From contig DBFP01000021.1 in NCBI GenBank assembly GCA_002294405.1, forward strand, positions 28,119 through 56,225: a stretch of DNA of 28,107 nt, given 5' to 3'. A model generated the notes under the pieces. It did no database searches. It saw nothing but the letters and a program-made list of their open reading frames with translations, and was not told where the DNA came from. Both the position numbers and the translations under genes were made by a program. Shown here piece after piece: positions 6,813-14,900 of this stretch. This stretch comes from Anaerolineales bacterium UBA877. Lineage in GTDB: Bacteria > Chloroflexota > Anaerolineae > Anaerolineales > Villigracilaceae. Numbering within the stretch: position 1 is the stretch's first letter; every line of letters begins with the position of its first letter.

Positions 6813-7922
6813 ATGAAATTCCGGTTTATAAGAAATGTAATTTTCAAGGGTCTGGTCCTTTTCCTTCTTTTCAATTTTGTTTTTACCGCGGTGCCACCTG
6901 TTTTTTTGGGCAAAGTTTCTCTCTATAACCACCTTTTCGCTGGTCGCCTGCGTTTCCCCTTTGGCGAAGACTCCTCCCAGTCATATAATCTCAGCCTTTT
7001 TAATTTGGATGCCATGTTCGCCTCGCATGTGATCGCGAAAAGCCCAAAACCAGAAAGCGAATACCGGGTCATTGCTATTGGAGATTCGTCGGTATGGGGA
7101 ACGCTCCTGCAACCGGAAGATACACTCGCTGGTCAGTTGGGTGCATTGGGGATAACTCATTGTAGTAAAGCGGTAAGGGTCTATAACCTTGGTTATCCAA
7201 CCATATCGCTGGCAAAGGATTTGATGGTGCTTGATTATGCAATGCGCTACCAGCCGGACTTAATTATTTGGCTGGTTTCACTGGAAGCATTCCCGGCAGA
7301 TAACCAACTTTCGTCCCCCATTGTGGCGAACAATGCTGCAAGGATGGACGGTTTAATTGCCAGGTACAACTTGCCCCTCGACCCAAATGATCCCGCCCTG
7401 CTTCATCGTGGTTTTTGGGATAGCACACTGATTGGTCAAAGACGAGCCCTTGCAGATTTGTTTCGTCTACAAATGTACGGTTTAATGTGGAATGCGACAG
7501 GAATTGACCAAACTTATCCAGCGGACTATCAACGCGCACAGACAGATTTTGACACCGACACAACTTACCGCGACATGCATCCGCCAAGGCTGGACACATC
7601 TAGGTTGGAATTTGGATTAATAGGTGCGGCTTCGCGCATTGCAAAAAATACACCGTTGATAATAATTAACGAACCCATGCTTATCAGTGCAGGAAAAAAC
7701 AGCGATTTGCGATACAATTTTTTTTATCCCCGGTGGGCGTACGACCAATGGCGCGAAATAATGTCCACAAATGCGAAACAAGGGAATTGGAATTATCTCG
7801 ACTTGTGGAACGTAATTCCAGTTGATGAGTTTACTAATAGTGCCATCCACCTGACACCTGCGGGTGAAGCGAAATTAACCGCGCGGGTGGAGCCGGTGAT
7901 TCTTAATCAGAGATGTCCATGA
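6813..7922 (+). CDS. Membrane-anchored SGNH-fold protein (DltD-like transferase)
   Basis: 369 aa with an N-terminal TM helix (about 9-31) and an extracytoplasmic SGNH/GDSL-type domain. Block I is VIAIGDSSVWG, with Ser92 as likely nucleophile. Block V is NSAIHLTPAG, with His346. The residue three before the His, normally Asp (DxxH), is Ser343 here, so the acid of the triad is missing or supplied elsewhere. The architecture (single N-terminal helix, outside SGNH domain) and position directly after an MBOAT gene match DltD, which accepts the acyl group from the shuttle Tyr and passes it to the final polymer. The overall sequence is not recognisably close to DltD, so the substrate is open. The start directly abuts the MBOAT stop. 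Confidence 0.8.
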   Translation: MKFRFIRNVIFKGLVLFLLFNFVFTAVPPVFLGKVSLYNHLFAGRLRFPFGEDSSQSYNLSLFNLDAMFASHVIAKSPKPESEYRVIAIGDSSVWGTLLQPEDTLAGQLGALGITHCSKAVRVYNLGYPTISLAKDLMVLDYAMRYQPDLIIWLVSLEAFPADNQLSSPIVANNAARMDGLIARYNLPLDPNDPALLHRGFWDSTLIGQRRALADLFRLQMYGLMWNATGIDQTYPADYQRAQTDFDTDTTYRDMHPPRLDTSRLEFGLIGAASRIAKNTPLIIINEPMLISAGKNSDLRYNFFYPRWAYDQWREIMSTNAKQGNWNYLDLWNVIPVDEFTNSAIHLTPAGEAKLTARVEPVILNQRCP

Positions 7923-8872
7923 AGAAATACCTGCTTATTGCCACATTAATATTCGTTCTCGGGGCATGTGGCACATCAACAACAACCCTCGCTCCGTCTA
8001 CGCGAACACCGTCAATACCCATAACTTCGACGACTACAGCATCAGAAACGAGAACAGTTTTACCCGGTGAAACGCAGATACTGCCTCCCACACCATCTTC
8101 CACGGTCCCAGCAGATGCCTGGCGGTCCTTGCCTGTTTTCCCCACGAGTGTGTCTCAGAGAATGATAGAAGTTTTCAAACACGGATTGGAGCGTGGTCGA
8201 GATCCATCCCATCTGTCAAAAATAGGTGACTGCCAAAACATCACCCCATACTTTCTAGCTGCATTTGATAGTCCATCCAATTACCGGCTTGGAAACCAAT
8301 ATGAGAGCCTCCAATCAACGATAGACTATTTTTCCGGATCCTGGTCACGAAAAAGCATTGCAACCCACGGTGGTTTTAATGCTGCCACTGTTATGAATCC
8401 CAATTGGATAATCATTCCGAGGTCCCCAGAATGTGATAAGGGCGAGACACCTTCAGCTTGCGAGCTTCGCCTGTATAACCCATCATTCGCCATTATCAGC
8501 ATGGAGGAAGCCTGGTCGGGTGATCTTTCCAAGTACGATCATTATTTGCGTATGCTAGTCGAATTTGTTCTTTCACAGGATGTGATTCCCATCATCGCTA
8601 CACGGGCAGAATTACCGGACTCTTCGATCAGCATCAATGCCATAGTGGTTCAAGTTGCTTATGATTATCAGATACCCTTATGGAATTTTGGAGCTGCAGC
8701 CGCGCACTTGCCCAACAATGGTCTAAGCAAGGATGGCTTTCATTTGACACCCGGAACAGTGGAGGGGAATTACTATTTCGACGATCCTGCCCGCATGGAA
8801 CTTGGATGGACCATTCGCAACCTAACTGCCTTGCAGTCAGTTGATGCTGTCTTTCACGGCGTAACGAAATAA
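7919..8872 (+). CDS. SGNH-like lipoprotein with Cys in place of the catalytic Ser (copy 1)
   Basis: 317-aa lipoprotein: lipobox VLGAC with lipidated Cys17, a Thr/Ser/Pro-rich linker (about 18-65) and an SGNH-like domain. Block I reads KIGDCQNI, so Cys105 replaces the usual GDS serine. GGFNAATV (about 151-158) is conserved in the next gene, and block V is KDGFHLTP with an intact Asp272-x-x-His275. A Cys-Asp-His set would suit thioester chemistry, but the activity is unknown. ATG 7919 overlaps the previous stop (ATGA) and has CAGAG upstream; an in-frame ATG at 7913 is less well placed. It is a paralogue of the N-terminal half of the next gene. Confidence 0.8.
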   Translation: MKKYLLIATLIFVLGACGTSTTTLAPSTRTPSIPITSTTTASETRTVLPGETQILPPTPSSTVPADAWRSLPVFPTSVSQRMIEVFKHGLERGRDPSHLSKIGDCQNITPYFLAAFDSPSNYRLGNQYESLQSTIDYFSGSWSRKSIATHGGFNAATVMNPNWIIIPRSPECDKGETPSACELRLYNPSFAIISMEEAWSGDLSKYDHYLRMLVEFVLSQDVIPIIATRAELPDSSISINAIVVQVAYDYQIPLWNFGAAAAHLPNNGLSKDGFHLTPGTVEGNYYFDDPARMELGWTIRNLTALQSVDAVFHGVTK

Positions 8873-8874
8873 CC

Positions 8875-10860
8875 ATGAAACAAACCTCCGCTTTTATTTT
8901 GCTCGTTATCATGGGGACTGCATGCAGTACCACGGTAACCGTTCCACCGCTAACAGAAACATCTCCAGCAACCCCCACGGGGGAGCTGGCACCACCCCCA
9001 ACCTCCATCATTGCTCCCACAATGGCTCCACACCCGTCTGCCACACCCGACCAACGTATTCCACCTGAGCAATGGCAAAAATGGCCGGTTGTTCCATCTG
9101 TGACCGGGAAAGCCATCGAAATTTATAAAATCGGCTTGGGCTTGGGAAATAATCCGCATGCATTTTCAAAATCTGGTGACTGCCAGAGCATTAAAGCTGC
9201 TTTTATGGGCTATTTTGATTTACCCGACCGTTACAACCTGGGCACAGATTATCAATATCTCCAGGTAACCATAAATAACTTTTCTGGATACTTTAACACT
9301 GATGGGCAGGCTGTAAAAGGCGGTTTCAATGCCGCCACTGTTCTTTCACCTTTGTGGGCCAACGCAGAAACATGTCAGCCGGGAGAAAACCCACTCGAAT
9401 GTGAGCTGCGCATAACCAAACCAATCATTGTATTTATCAGCTTTGAAGCCTGGTGGGAAGGCCGCACCCCTCAGATTTATGAGAAATATATGCGCCAGGT
9501 CATCGAGACAGTGATGGACCACGGAGCGGTTCCAATTCTAGCCACAAAAGCAGATAACATTGAAGGGGATCAAAGCATCAATTTAACCACCGCTCGTCTT
9601 GCCTATGAATACGACCTTCCACTGTGGAATTTCTGGCTGTCCGTCCAATCTCTCCCCGACCATGGGATGGATCCCATCCGTAATGATGGATTTCACATTT
9701 CCACGGACGGCTGGAACGTGCGCAGTTTCACCGGTCTCTTGGCTTTGGACAACATATGGCGAGGGCTGCGTGATTCTGGTTCAAAAGTTACAGTCCTACC
9801 CACAGGAACCCCGGAACCGACCCAGTCATCAAATCTGTTACCTGTCCCTGCGGATGGAAGCTCCTTAAAAACAAGCACTGAACCCATCGTATTCAACATC
9901 ATGTCTCGTCGAAACGGGACATATGAATCAAAGGGAGTATATTTATTTGACATTGCCACCTTAAAAAGTGTGCAAATTCTCGGGTCTGGCTTTAAATATC
10001 AATCTTCTTCACCGGATGGAAAATACCTGCTTGTAAACCAAGGCGGTCTGCTCTACAAGACCGAAGGTACGACCTTGACCCTGTTGACAGATAGGTTCTT
10101 TGACTTGGGAGAAACCGATGCCATCTGGCTTCCGGGTGGGAGTATTGCCATGATCCTTCAGAATGACAGCGATACATCCCTGGCGATAATAGCGCCAGAT
10201 GGCACTCAATTTACTCCGGTAATAACAGATGCAATGCCGATCATGATTTATCCTTCCACCGATGGGATGAATTTAGCTTGGGAAAGCGGTAAATGCACTT
10301 CTACGAATCAATGCACCCAGGATGGTGCGTGGATGACAAACCTTTCCACTGGTAAAAGCCAATTGCTAAACGGAATAAATAGACCGCTGATTTCACCAGA
10401 CGGAAAAATAATGGCGTATATTTACCCTCCCGAAGTTGACACCAGCAACCTGGCGTTTTCTTTTACTGGCGGATCCTCACCGCGGAAATATCCGCTTCCT
10501 GGAGATATTCTGGCTGATATGGCTTGGCAGCCAGGAGGCAGTTGGCTGGCGGTCCAGATGGACAAACGAAGTGACTATTCCGGTCGTGTCACCGGAAGCA
10601 ATTTTTACCTCGTAAATGCGGCAAATTTAAGCATCCGACAACTTACATCAGTCGATCTTGTGAATCCCAGGATTGTCTGGTCACCAGATGGTCGTACCTT
10701 GCTTTGGTTGGGAACTGTCTGGGAAAACAATTCATATTCAATCCATTTTTGGAAAGTGGATGTTGCCTCGGGTTGGGGGCAAGAGTTAACTGGTGCCCTT
10801 CTTCCGGCAGAGAGCGACTATCTTTTTGTGAATAACGCAAGGTGGCTGGCGCGCCCTTAA
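8875..10860 (+). CDS. SGNH-like (Cys variant) lipoprotein fused to a beta-propeller (copy 2)
   Basis: 661-aa lipoprotein: lipobox MGTAC with lipidated Cys17, a Pro/Thr linker (about 18-65), an SGNH-like domain (about 65-305) and a TolB/WD40-like beta-propeller (about 330-655). The SGNH part parallels copy 1: KSGDCQSI with Cys103 at the nucleophile position, GGFNAATV at 149-156, and DGFH with Asp271/His274. The propeller shows repeated SPDGK/SPDGR blades (SSPDGKYLLV, ISPDGKIMAY, WSPDGRTLLW). Propellers often bind glycans or proteins, so this protein could dock the acyl target; that is inference. It starts 2 nt after the stop of copy 1, consistent with a tandem duplication followed by fusion. 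Confidence 0.8.
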   Translation: MKQTSAFILLVIMGTACSTTVTVPPLTETSPATPTGELAPPPTSIIAPTMAPHPSATPDQRIPPEQWQKWPVVPSVTGKAIEIYKIGLGLGNNPHAFSKSGDCQSIKAAFMGYFDLPDRYNLGTDYQYLQVTINNFSGYFNTDGQAVKGGFNAATVLSPLWANAETCQPGENPLECELRITKPIIVFISFEAWWEGRTPQIYEKYMRQVIETVMDHGAVPILATKADNIEGDQSINLTTARLAYEYDLPLWNFWLSVQSLPDHGMDPIRNDGFHISTDGWNVRSFTGLLALDNIWRGLRDSGSKVTVLPTGTPEPTQSSNLLPVPADGSSLKTSTEPIVFNIMSRRNGTYESKGVYLFDIATLKSVQILGSGFKYQSSSPDGKYLLVNQGGLLYKTEGTTLTLLTDRFFDLGETDAIWLPGGSIAMILQNDSDTSLAIIAPDGTQFTPVITDAMPIMIYPSTDGMNLAWESGKCTSTNQCTQDGAWMTNLSTGKSQLLNGINRPLISPDGKIMAYIYPPEVDTSNLAFSFTGGSSPRKYPLPGDILADMAWQPGGSWLAVQMDKRSDYSGRVTGSNFYLVNAANLSIRQLTSVDLVNPRIVWSPDGRTLLWLGTVWENNSYSIHFWKVDVASGWGQELTGALLPAESDYLFVNNARWLARP

Positions 10861-10915
10861 AATTAATGGATTACAATAGGCCGTTGCCATATAATTTCAC
10901 AAGAAGGAGAATCAA

Positions 10916-11161
10916 GTGACTGACGAAATTACTTCCATCCTGGCGAGTTATATCGCCAGTGAATTCCTTAAGCAACCAGACCGTCTCATCAAATCAGATG
11001 AACCCCTGTTGACAAGCGGTTTGATTGATTCCTTCCACCTGGTGGATCTTTCCCTTTTTGTCGAGAATACCTTTGGTGTGCGCATAGACGATGTTGAACT
11101 CAATGCATCGTCTTTTGATACTTTGACCCAATTGGCTGATTTCATCAAGGAACGTAAATAA
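10916..11161 (+). CDS. Acyl carrier protein (DltC-like role)
   Basis: 81-aa acidic four-helix carrier protein. The 4'-phosphopantetheine attachment site is Ser39 in LIDSFHLVDL (usually DSL; here DSF). It should carry the acyl group as a thioester in the cytosol between the ligase encoded next and the MBOAT protein. The GTG start at 10916 is supported by AAGGAG 6 nt upstream. The gene is placed with an acyl-AMP ligase rather than with fatty-acid synthesis genes, so a dedicated carrier is likely. No phosphopantetheinyl transferase is in the window, so it must be activated by one encoded elsewhere. Confidence 0.92.
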   Translation: MTDEITSILASYIASEFLKQPDRLIKSDEPLLTSGLIDSFHLVDLSLFVENTFGVRIDDVELNASSFDTLTQLADFIKERK

Positions 11162-11166
11162 AAATT

Positions 11167-12873
11167 ATGAATTTTTCCAACATCCTCCAACGACACTATG
11201 AGCAATCACCAGATAAAGTCATCATTACCCTGTTATTTGCCAACAAGCCCGATCACGCAGTGACGTATCGTGAGTTACTACAAGGTGCATCCGGTTATGT
11301 AAAAACATTTATTCAAAATGGCATTCTCCCCGGGGATGTAATCCTGCTCATCCTCCAGCATGAGGTGGACTTGCTCTATGCTTATTTTGGGGCAGTCTTG
11401 CATGGAGCCATCCCATCGATCATGCCCTTCCTGACCGAAAAGTTGCTGCCAGACAGGTACCGCACTGACCTGGTAAATCTTGTTTCTGTCACCCGACCAA
11501 CAGCAGTTGTCACATACCGGGCGTTTGAACCCGAAGTCCGCATGGCGCTCAAATCTGGCAAGAACTCGATAAAAGCGGTGATTGTCAGTGATCCAACCGA
11601 TGGGACCAGCATTGATTTGTGTCAGCCTGATTTCTCCACCTTTGGAGGCCTCACCCGCAAAGAGGAAGATGTTGTTTTACTCCAACATTCGTCTGGATCG
11701 ACGGGATTGCAGAAAGGGGTGGCACTCTCCCATCGCTCCATCTTCAATCACATGGAAGCTTACGGGGAATCCATTCAGCTATCGAAGGATGATATTATCG
11801 TTTCCTGGCTCCCCCTTTATCACGACATGGGATTGATTGCCTGTTTCCTGCTGCCCATCCTTGAAGGAATCCCCGTGGTGCAGATGTCTCCGTTTGATTG
11901 GGTGCGAGCCCCTCAACGGTTGCTGCAGGCAATTGCAATCCATCACGGCACGCTCACATGGCTGCCCAATTTTGCATACAACTTCTGCGCCCAAAAAATC
12001 AGGGATCGTGACATGGTAGGAGTAGATTTGTCGTCCTGGCGTGCGAGCATAAATACCTCGGAACCTGTTAAATACAAGAGTCATGAAATGTTCTATGAGC
12101 GCTTTAAGTCTCATGGATTACGCTTCGAAACCCTGCAAACTTCTTATGGAATGGCAGAAAATGTTTTCGCGGTCACCCAAAATGATTTGCATAAAAAACC
12201 ATATATTGAGGACATCGACCGCGATTCTTTCACCGATGATCGTTTTGCACGCCCAGCCTTTAATGATCGCCCATCCATCCAGATGATGTCTTGCGGAAAA
12301 CCGATTCCCCAAACGAAAATCCGCATCGTGGATGATAAAGGCCACGATGTCGAGGAGCGTCATATCGGTGAGATTGTTTTAAAGAGTAACTGCATGCTTA
12401 CCAGTTACTACAATCGTCCGGATATTACCAAGAAAGCCTTTATTGATGATGGGTGGTATATGTCTGGGGATTATGGTTACATGGTTAACGGGGAGATATT
12501 CATTGCCGGTCGGAAGAAAGACTTAATTATTGTCGGGGGAAAAAATATATATCCACAGGACCTGGAACTGCTGGCGTATGAAGTGACTGGTGTTCATGCA
12601 GGACGTGCTTCCGCCTTTGGATTGTTTAATGAATCAACCGGAACCGAGGACGTGATCATGGTAGCCGAAGTGGACACGGATGACCAAGCCGAGCGGCAAA
12701 AGATAGCGGATGCGATTCGTGCAACCGTGACACGAGGGTCGGCGGTAGTATTGCGACATGTTCATCTAGTCAAACATCCCTGGCTGGTGAAGACTTCAAG
12801 CGGAAAAACCGCCCGGTCTGCCAATCGGGAGAAATTTATAGATGAAATGAAAGTTAATGGGCAAAACTACTAA
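11167..12873 (+). CDS. Acyl-AMP ligase, FAAL-like (loads the ACP)
   Basis: 568-aa ANL-superfamily adenylating enzyme. Motifs: P-loop HSSGSTGLQKG (174-184), SWLPLYHDMGL (213-223), YGMAEN (327-332), Asp435 in SGDYGY, GRKKDLIIVGGKNIYPQDLE (448-467), and the catalytic Lys547 in TSSGKTAR. PLYHDMGL and the KDLII-GxNxYPQDLE segment are typical of fatty-acyl-AMP ligases, which adenylate a carboxylic acid and pass it to an ACP rather than to CoA. D-Ala ligase DltA fits less well. It would fill the DltA step of the operon with a lipid-like or other carboxylic acid. It starts 5 nt after the ACP gene without its own ribosome binding site. It is the last gene of the operon. Confidence 0.9.
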   Translation: MNFSNILQRHYEQSPDKVIITLLFANKPDHAVTYRELLQGASGYVKTFIQNGILPGDVILLILQHEVDLLYAYFGAVLHGAIPSIMPFLTEKLLPDRYRTDLVNLVSVTRPTAVVTYRAFEPEVRMALKSGKNSIKAVIVSDPTDGTSIDLCQPDFSTFGGLTRKEEDVVLLQHSSGSTGLQKGVALSHRSIFNHMEAYGESIQLSKDDIIVSWLPLYHDMGLIACFLLPILEGIPVVQMSPFDWVRAPQRLLQAIAIHHGTLTWLPNFAYNFCAQKIRDRDMVGVDLSSWRASINTSEPVKYKSHEMFYERFKSHGLRFETLQTSYGMAENVFAVTQNDLHKKPYIEDIDRDSFTDDRFARPAFNDRPSIQMMSCGKPIPQTKIRIVDDKGHDVEERHIGEIVLKSNCMLTSYYNRPDITKKAFIDDGWYMSGDYGYMVNGEIFIAGRKKDLIIVGGKNIYPQDLELLAYEVTGVHAGRASAFGLFNESTGTEDVIMVAEVDTDDQAERQKIADAIRATVTRGSAVVLRHVHLVKHPWLVKTSSGKTARSANREKFIDEMKVNGQNY

Positions 12874-12914
12874 ACTTGACCTTGAGAATTTTATCTAAAT
12901 TCTTGTGTCCCCCC

Positions 12915-12949
12915 AAAAAAAAATCTGGCAGGTGATTTCAACCTGCCAG
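12915..12949. terminator. Bidirectional terminator between acylation operon and S1 gene
   Basis: Stem CTGGCAGGT (12925-12933) / ACCTGCCAG (12941-12949) with a 7-nt loop. Nine A residues at 12915-12923 give a U9 tail for the minus-strand S1 gene, while the plus side has a weaker TCTTATT tail. It lies between the ends of two convergent genes. Confidence 0.85.
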
Positions 12950-12972
12950 GTCTTATTATACGAGCGGAATTA

Positions 12973-13746
12973 TTAGCCAGGTGTGATTCGATGCTCGAGT
13001 GTGCGGTTGAAAATTTCTTCCTGTTCTTCCTTAATAACAGACTTTGATTTCTTGCTTTTTATGTTACTTTTCTTATCTCCCGCACGAACCTGAGCTTCCT
13101 TAAAGGCAATTTGAAAAGCGGTCAATTCAGGTTCTATTGGTTCGGTCTCTTCCACAACCTCTTCGGTTTTCTTGCCTTTTTTAGCACTTCGCCCCTTGGG
13201 AGATTCTGCCTTTTTTATTTCTGCGACAACTTCTTCTGGTTTGGGAGTGGCAGCCTTGATGCTTAGTCGGATCTGCTTTTTCCGACGATCCACATCCAAA
13301 ATTTTGGCCTCGACTTCGTCTCCCTCTTTTAATACTTCGGCAGGGTTCTTGACATAGTCATGGGAGATCTCACTGACGTGGACCAATCCTGGGCGTTCAG
13401 CCCCAATTTCAACAAATGCACCGTACGCTTCAAGGCGGGAAACTTTACCTTTGACAATCATATCCGGTTTCATGTCACGCCATTCCAGGGATAACGGTTC
13501 GACCATCGTCAATTCCACCCTGTCTTCATGGATCCGGCGTACCCATACAGTTACAGATTGACCGACTTTAATGACGTCTTCCACCCGGTTGACCGAATCT
13601 TTTTGCAACTGTGAAATGTGAATTACCCCGGGAATCTTTTGTCCTACATCCAGAATGGCCCCCGCAATGGTCGTTTTAATGACTTTGCCTGTTAAACGTG
13701 CCTTTGGTTGCAGCGCACTATTTGACGCCGCGGTTATAGATCCCAT
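12973..13746 (-). CDS. Two-domain S1 RNA-binding protein
   Basis: 257-aa cytosolic protein with two S1 (OB-fold) domains at about 17-83 and 97-165. The second is the more canonical (AYGAFVEIGAERPGLVHVSE). It is followed by a long charged Lys/Glu tail (about 166-257) rich in Lys-Ser and Glu-Glu. Proteins of this type are short relatives of ribosomal protein S1 and bind mRNA or ribosomes; full S1 usually has four to six domains. A good promoter and a GGGAG ribosome binding site precede the ATG, and a strong terminator follows, so it is a single-gene unit. In a genome with apparently leaderless genes, a short S1-like protein may act in only part of translation; that is inference. Confidence 0.88.
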   Translation of the reverse strand: MGSITAASNSALQPKARLTGKVIKTTIAGAILDVGQKIPGVIHISQLQKDSVNRVEDVIKVGQSVTVWVRRIHEDRVELTMVEPLSLEWRDMKPDMIVKGKVSRLEAYGAFVEIGAERPGLVHVSEISHDYVKNPAEVLKEGDEVEAKILDVDRRKKQIRLSIKAATPKPEEVVAEIKKAESPKGRSAKKGKKTEEVVEETEPIEPELTAFQIAFKEAQVRAGDKKSNIKSKKSKSVIKEEQEEIFNRTLEHRITPG

Positions 13747-13785
13747 TTAAGCTACTCCCGTATTCTTGATTTGAGCCGAGGGCGG

Positions 13786-13814
13786 ATTATACCTGTTTAG
13801 GGGATAACAGTCAA
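13786..13814 (-). promoter_or_regulatory. Promoter of the S1-domain gene
   Basis: Minus-strand -35 TTGACT (13809-13814), 17-bp spacer, consensus -10 TATAAT (13786-13791). The leader is about 33 nt and contains the ribosome binding site. It begins just beyond the terminator of degV. Confidence 0.8.
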
Positions 13815-13827
13815 TCATGATAATCAC

Positions 13828-13864
13828 AAAAAAAGAAATGGTCGGGCTGATGCCAGACCATTTC
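13828..13864 (-). terminator. Intrinsic terminator of degV
   Basis: On the minus strand GAAATGGTC pairs with GACCATTTC (9 bp), with a further GGC/GCC pair inside after a mismatch, followed by T7 (plus 13828-13834). It sits 28 nt after the degV stop. Confidence 0.85.
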
Positions 13865-13891
13865 CCGGTTTAGTGAAATCGATAACACTCT

Positions 13892-14746
13892 TCACATTCC
13901 AGCCATGAACGCCAATCCGACCGTACCTGGACCTGCGTGCGAGCCGATGACTGGCGAAACGGATGAAAATATGGACTCCATGGGTTGCAGCAGGAGGGAG
14001 GCAGTGGCAAGAGTGGCACGAGCGTCGGCTTCTGCATTTGCGTGCAGGGTAGCCAGGCGTACGGGTGTCTTGCCAGCAACATGTTGCGCAACCAGGTCTA
14101 CCATCCGATCCATTGCCTTACGCTTTGTACGGACTTTCTCCACAGACTCTATCCGTCCATCCCGCAGCTCCAAGATGGGTTTAATATTTAACGCCGATCC
14201 CAACAACGCCTGTGCACCACCAATTCGCCCACCCCGTCGAAGGAATTCCAGCGTGTCCACAACGAAATAAACGCCGGTGTGGTCACGGGCTTTTTCAGCA
14301 AGGTGTTGGCATTCAGAAAGTGAGGAACCATCCTGGGCAGCGCGAGCGGCGAGCAGCACGTGAAAGCCCATCGCCATGGCAGTGGAATTGGAGTCAACAA
14401 TGACGATTCTTTCAGCCGCTTTTGGGAGCATCTCACGCGCTTGAATGGCTGATTGCATCGTGCCGGAAAGTTTCGATGAAATAAAAATCCCCAACACATC
14501 GAAACCGTCTTCAAGCAATTTCTCAAAATAAGCCTTCATATCCCCTATGGCAACTTGTGAAGTAGTTGGCATTATTTTGGCCGTCTCCAAGCGTTTGTAG
14601 AATTCATCCGGCATTATATCCACCCCATCTCGAAAGGTTTCATCTCCCCATATTAACACTTGCGGTGCTACTGTTATATGATGAGCTTTAACCATTGTTT
14701 CGGGGATATATGCGGTGCTGTCTGTTATTACTGCGACTTTAGACAT
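13892..14746 (-). CDS. DegV family fatty-acid-binding protein
   Basis: 284 aa, the usual DegV length. DegV/FakB proteins bind one fatty acid in a deep pocket; FakB members present it to the kinase FakA for phosphorylation and entry into phospholipid synthesis. Motifs: VITDSTAYIP at the N-terminus, PTTSQV (60-65), SSKLSGT (90-96), VDTLEFLRRGGRIGG in the middle and GSHAGPGT near the C-terminus. AAGGAG precedes the ATG. No fakA (DAK-type kinase) gene is in the window. The gene is divergent from ffh and ends at its own terminator. Confidence 0.92.
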   Translation of the reverse strand: MSKVAVITDSTAYIPETMVKAHHITVAPQVLIWGDETFRDGVDIMPDEFYKRLETAKIMPTTSQVAIGDMKAYFEKLLEDGFDVLGIFISSKLSGTMQSAIQAREMLPKAAERIVIVDSNSTAMAMGFHVLLAARAAQDGSSLSECQHLAEKARDHTGVYFVVDTLEFLRRGGRIGGAQALLGSALNIKPILELRDGRIESVEKVRTKRKAMDRMVDLVAQHVAGKTPVRLATLHANAEADARATLATASLLLQPMESIFSSVSPVIGSHAGPGTVGLAFMAGM

Positions 14747-14829
14747 GGTATCTCCTTATGAAAGCAGATTCTTATCAATTAATAGCCTGATGTTATAACC
14801 CTGAAAGTTCCCCGCGGACACGCTTCTCC

Positions 14830-14858
14830 TTGACCATATGGTTGTTATCGGCTAAAAT
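14830..14858 (+). promoter_or_regulatory. Promoter of the ffh gene cluster
   Basis: -35 TTGACC (14830-14835), 17-bp spacer, -10 TAAAAT (14853-14858). The predicted start near 14865 leaves a leader of about 36 nt before the GTG of ffh. Confidence 0.75.
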
Positions 14859-14900
14859 CTGTTCGCCTTCGGGCAATTCCTGTTTAAATGAAGAGAAATT

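Noticed and set aside
10871..10895. Possible internal promoter before the ACP gene (TTACAA and TATAAT)
   Set aside because: The spacer is only 13 bp, too short for a functional pair; a -10 alone is not enough to call.
13905..14270. 121-codon antisense ORF over degV
   Set aside because: Shadow of DegV; Arg/Ala/Ser-rich composition without motifs.
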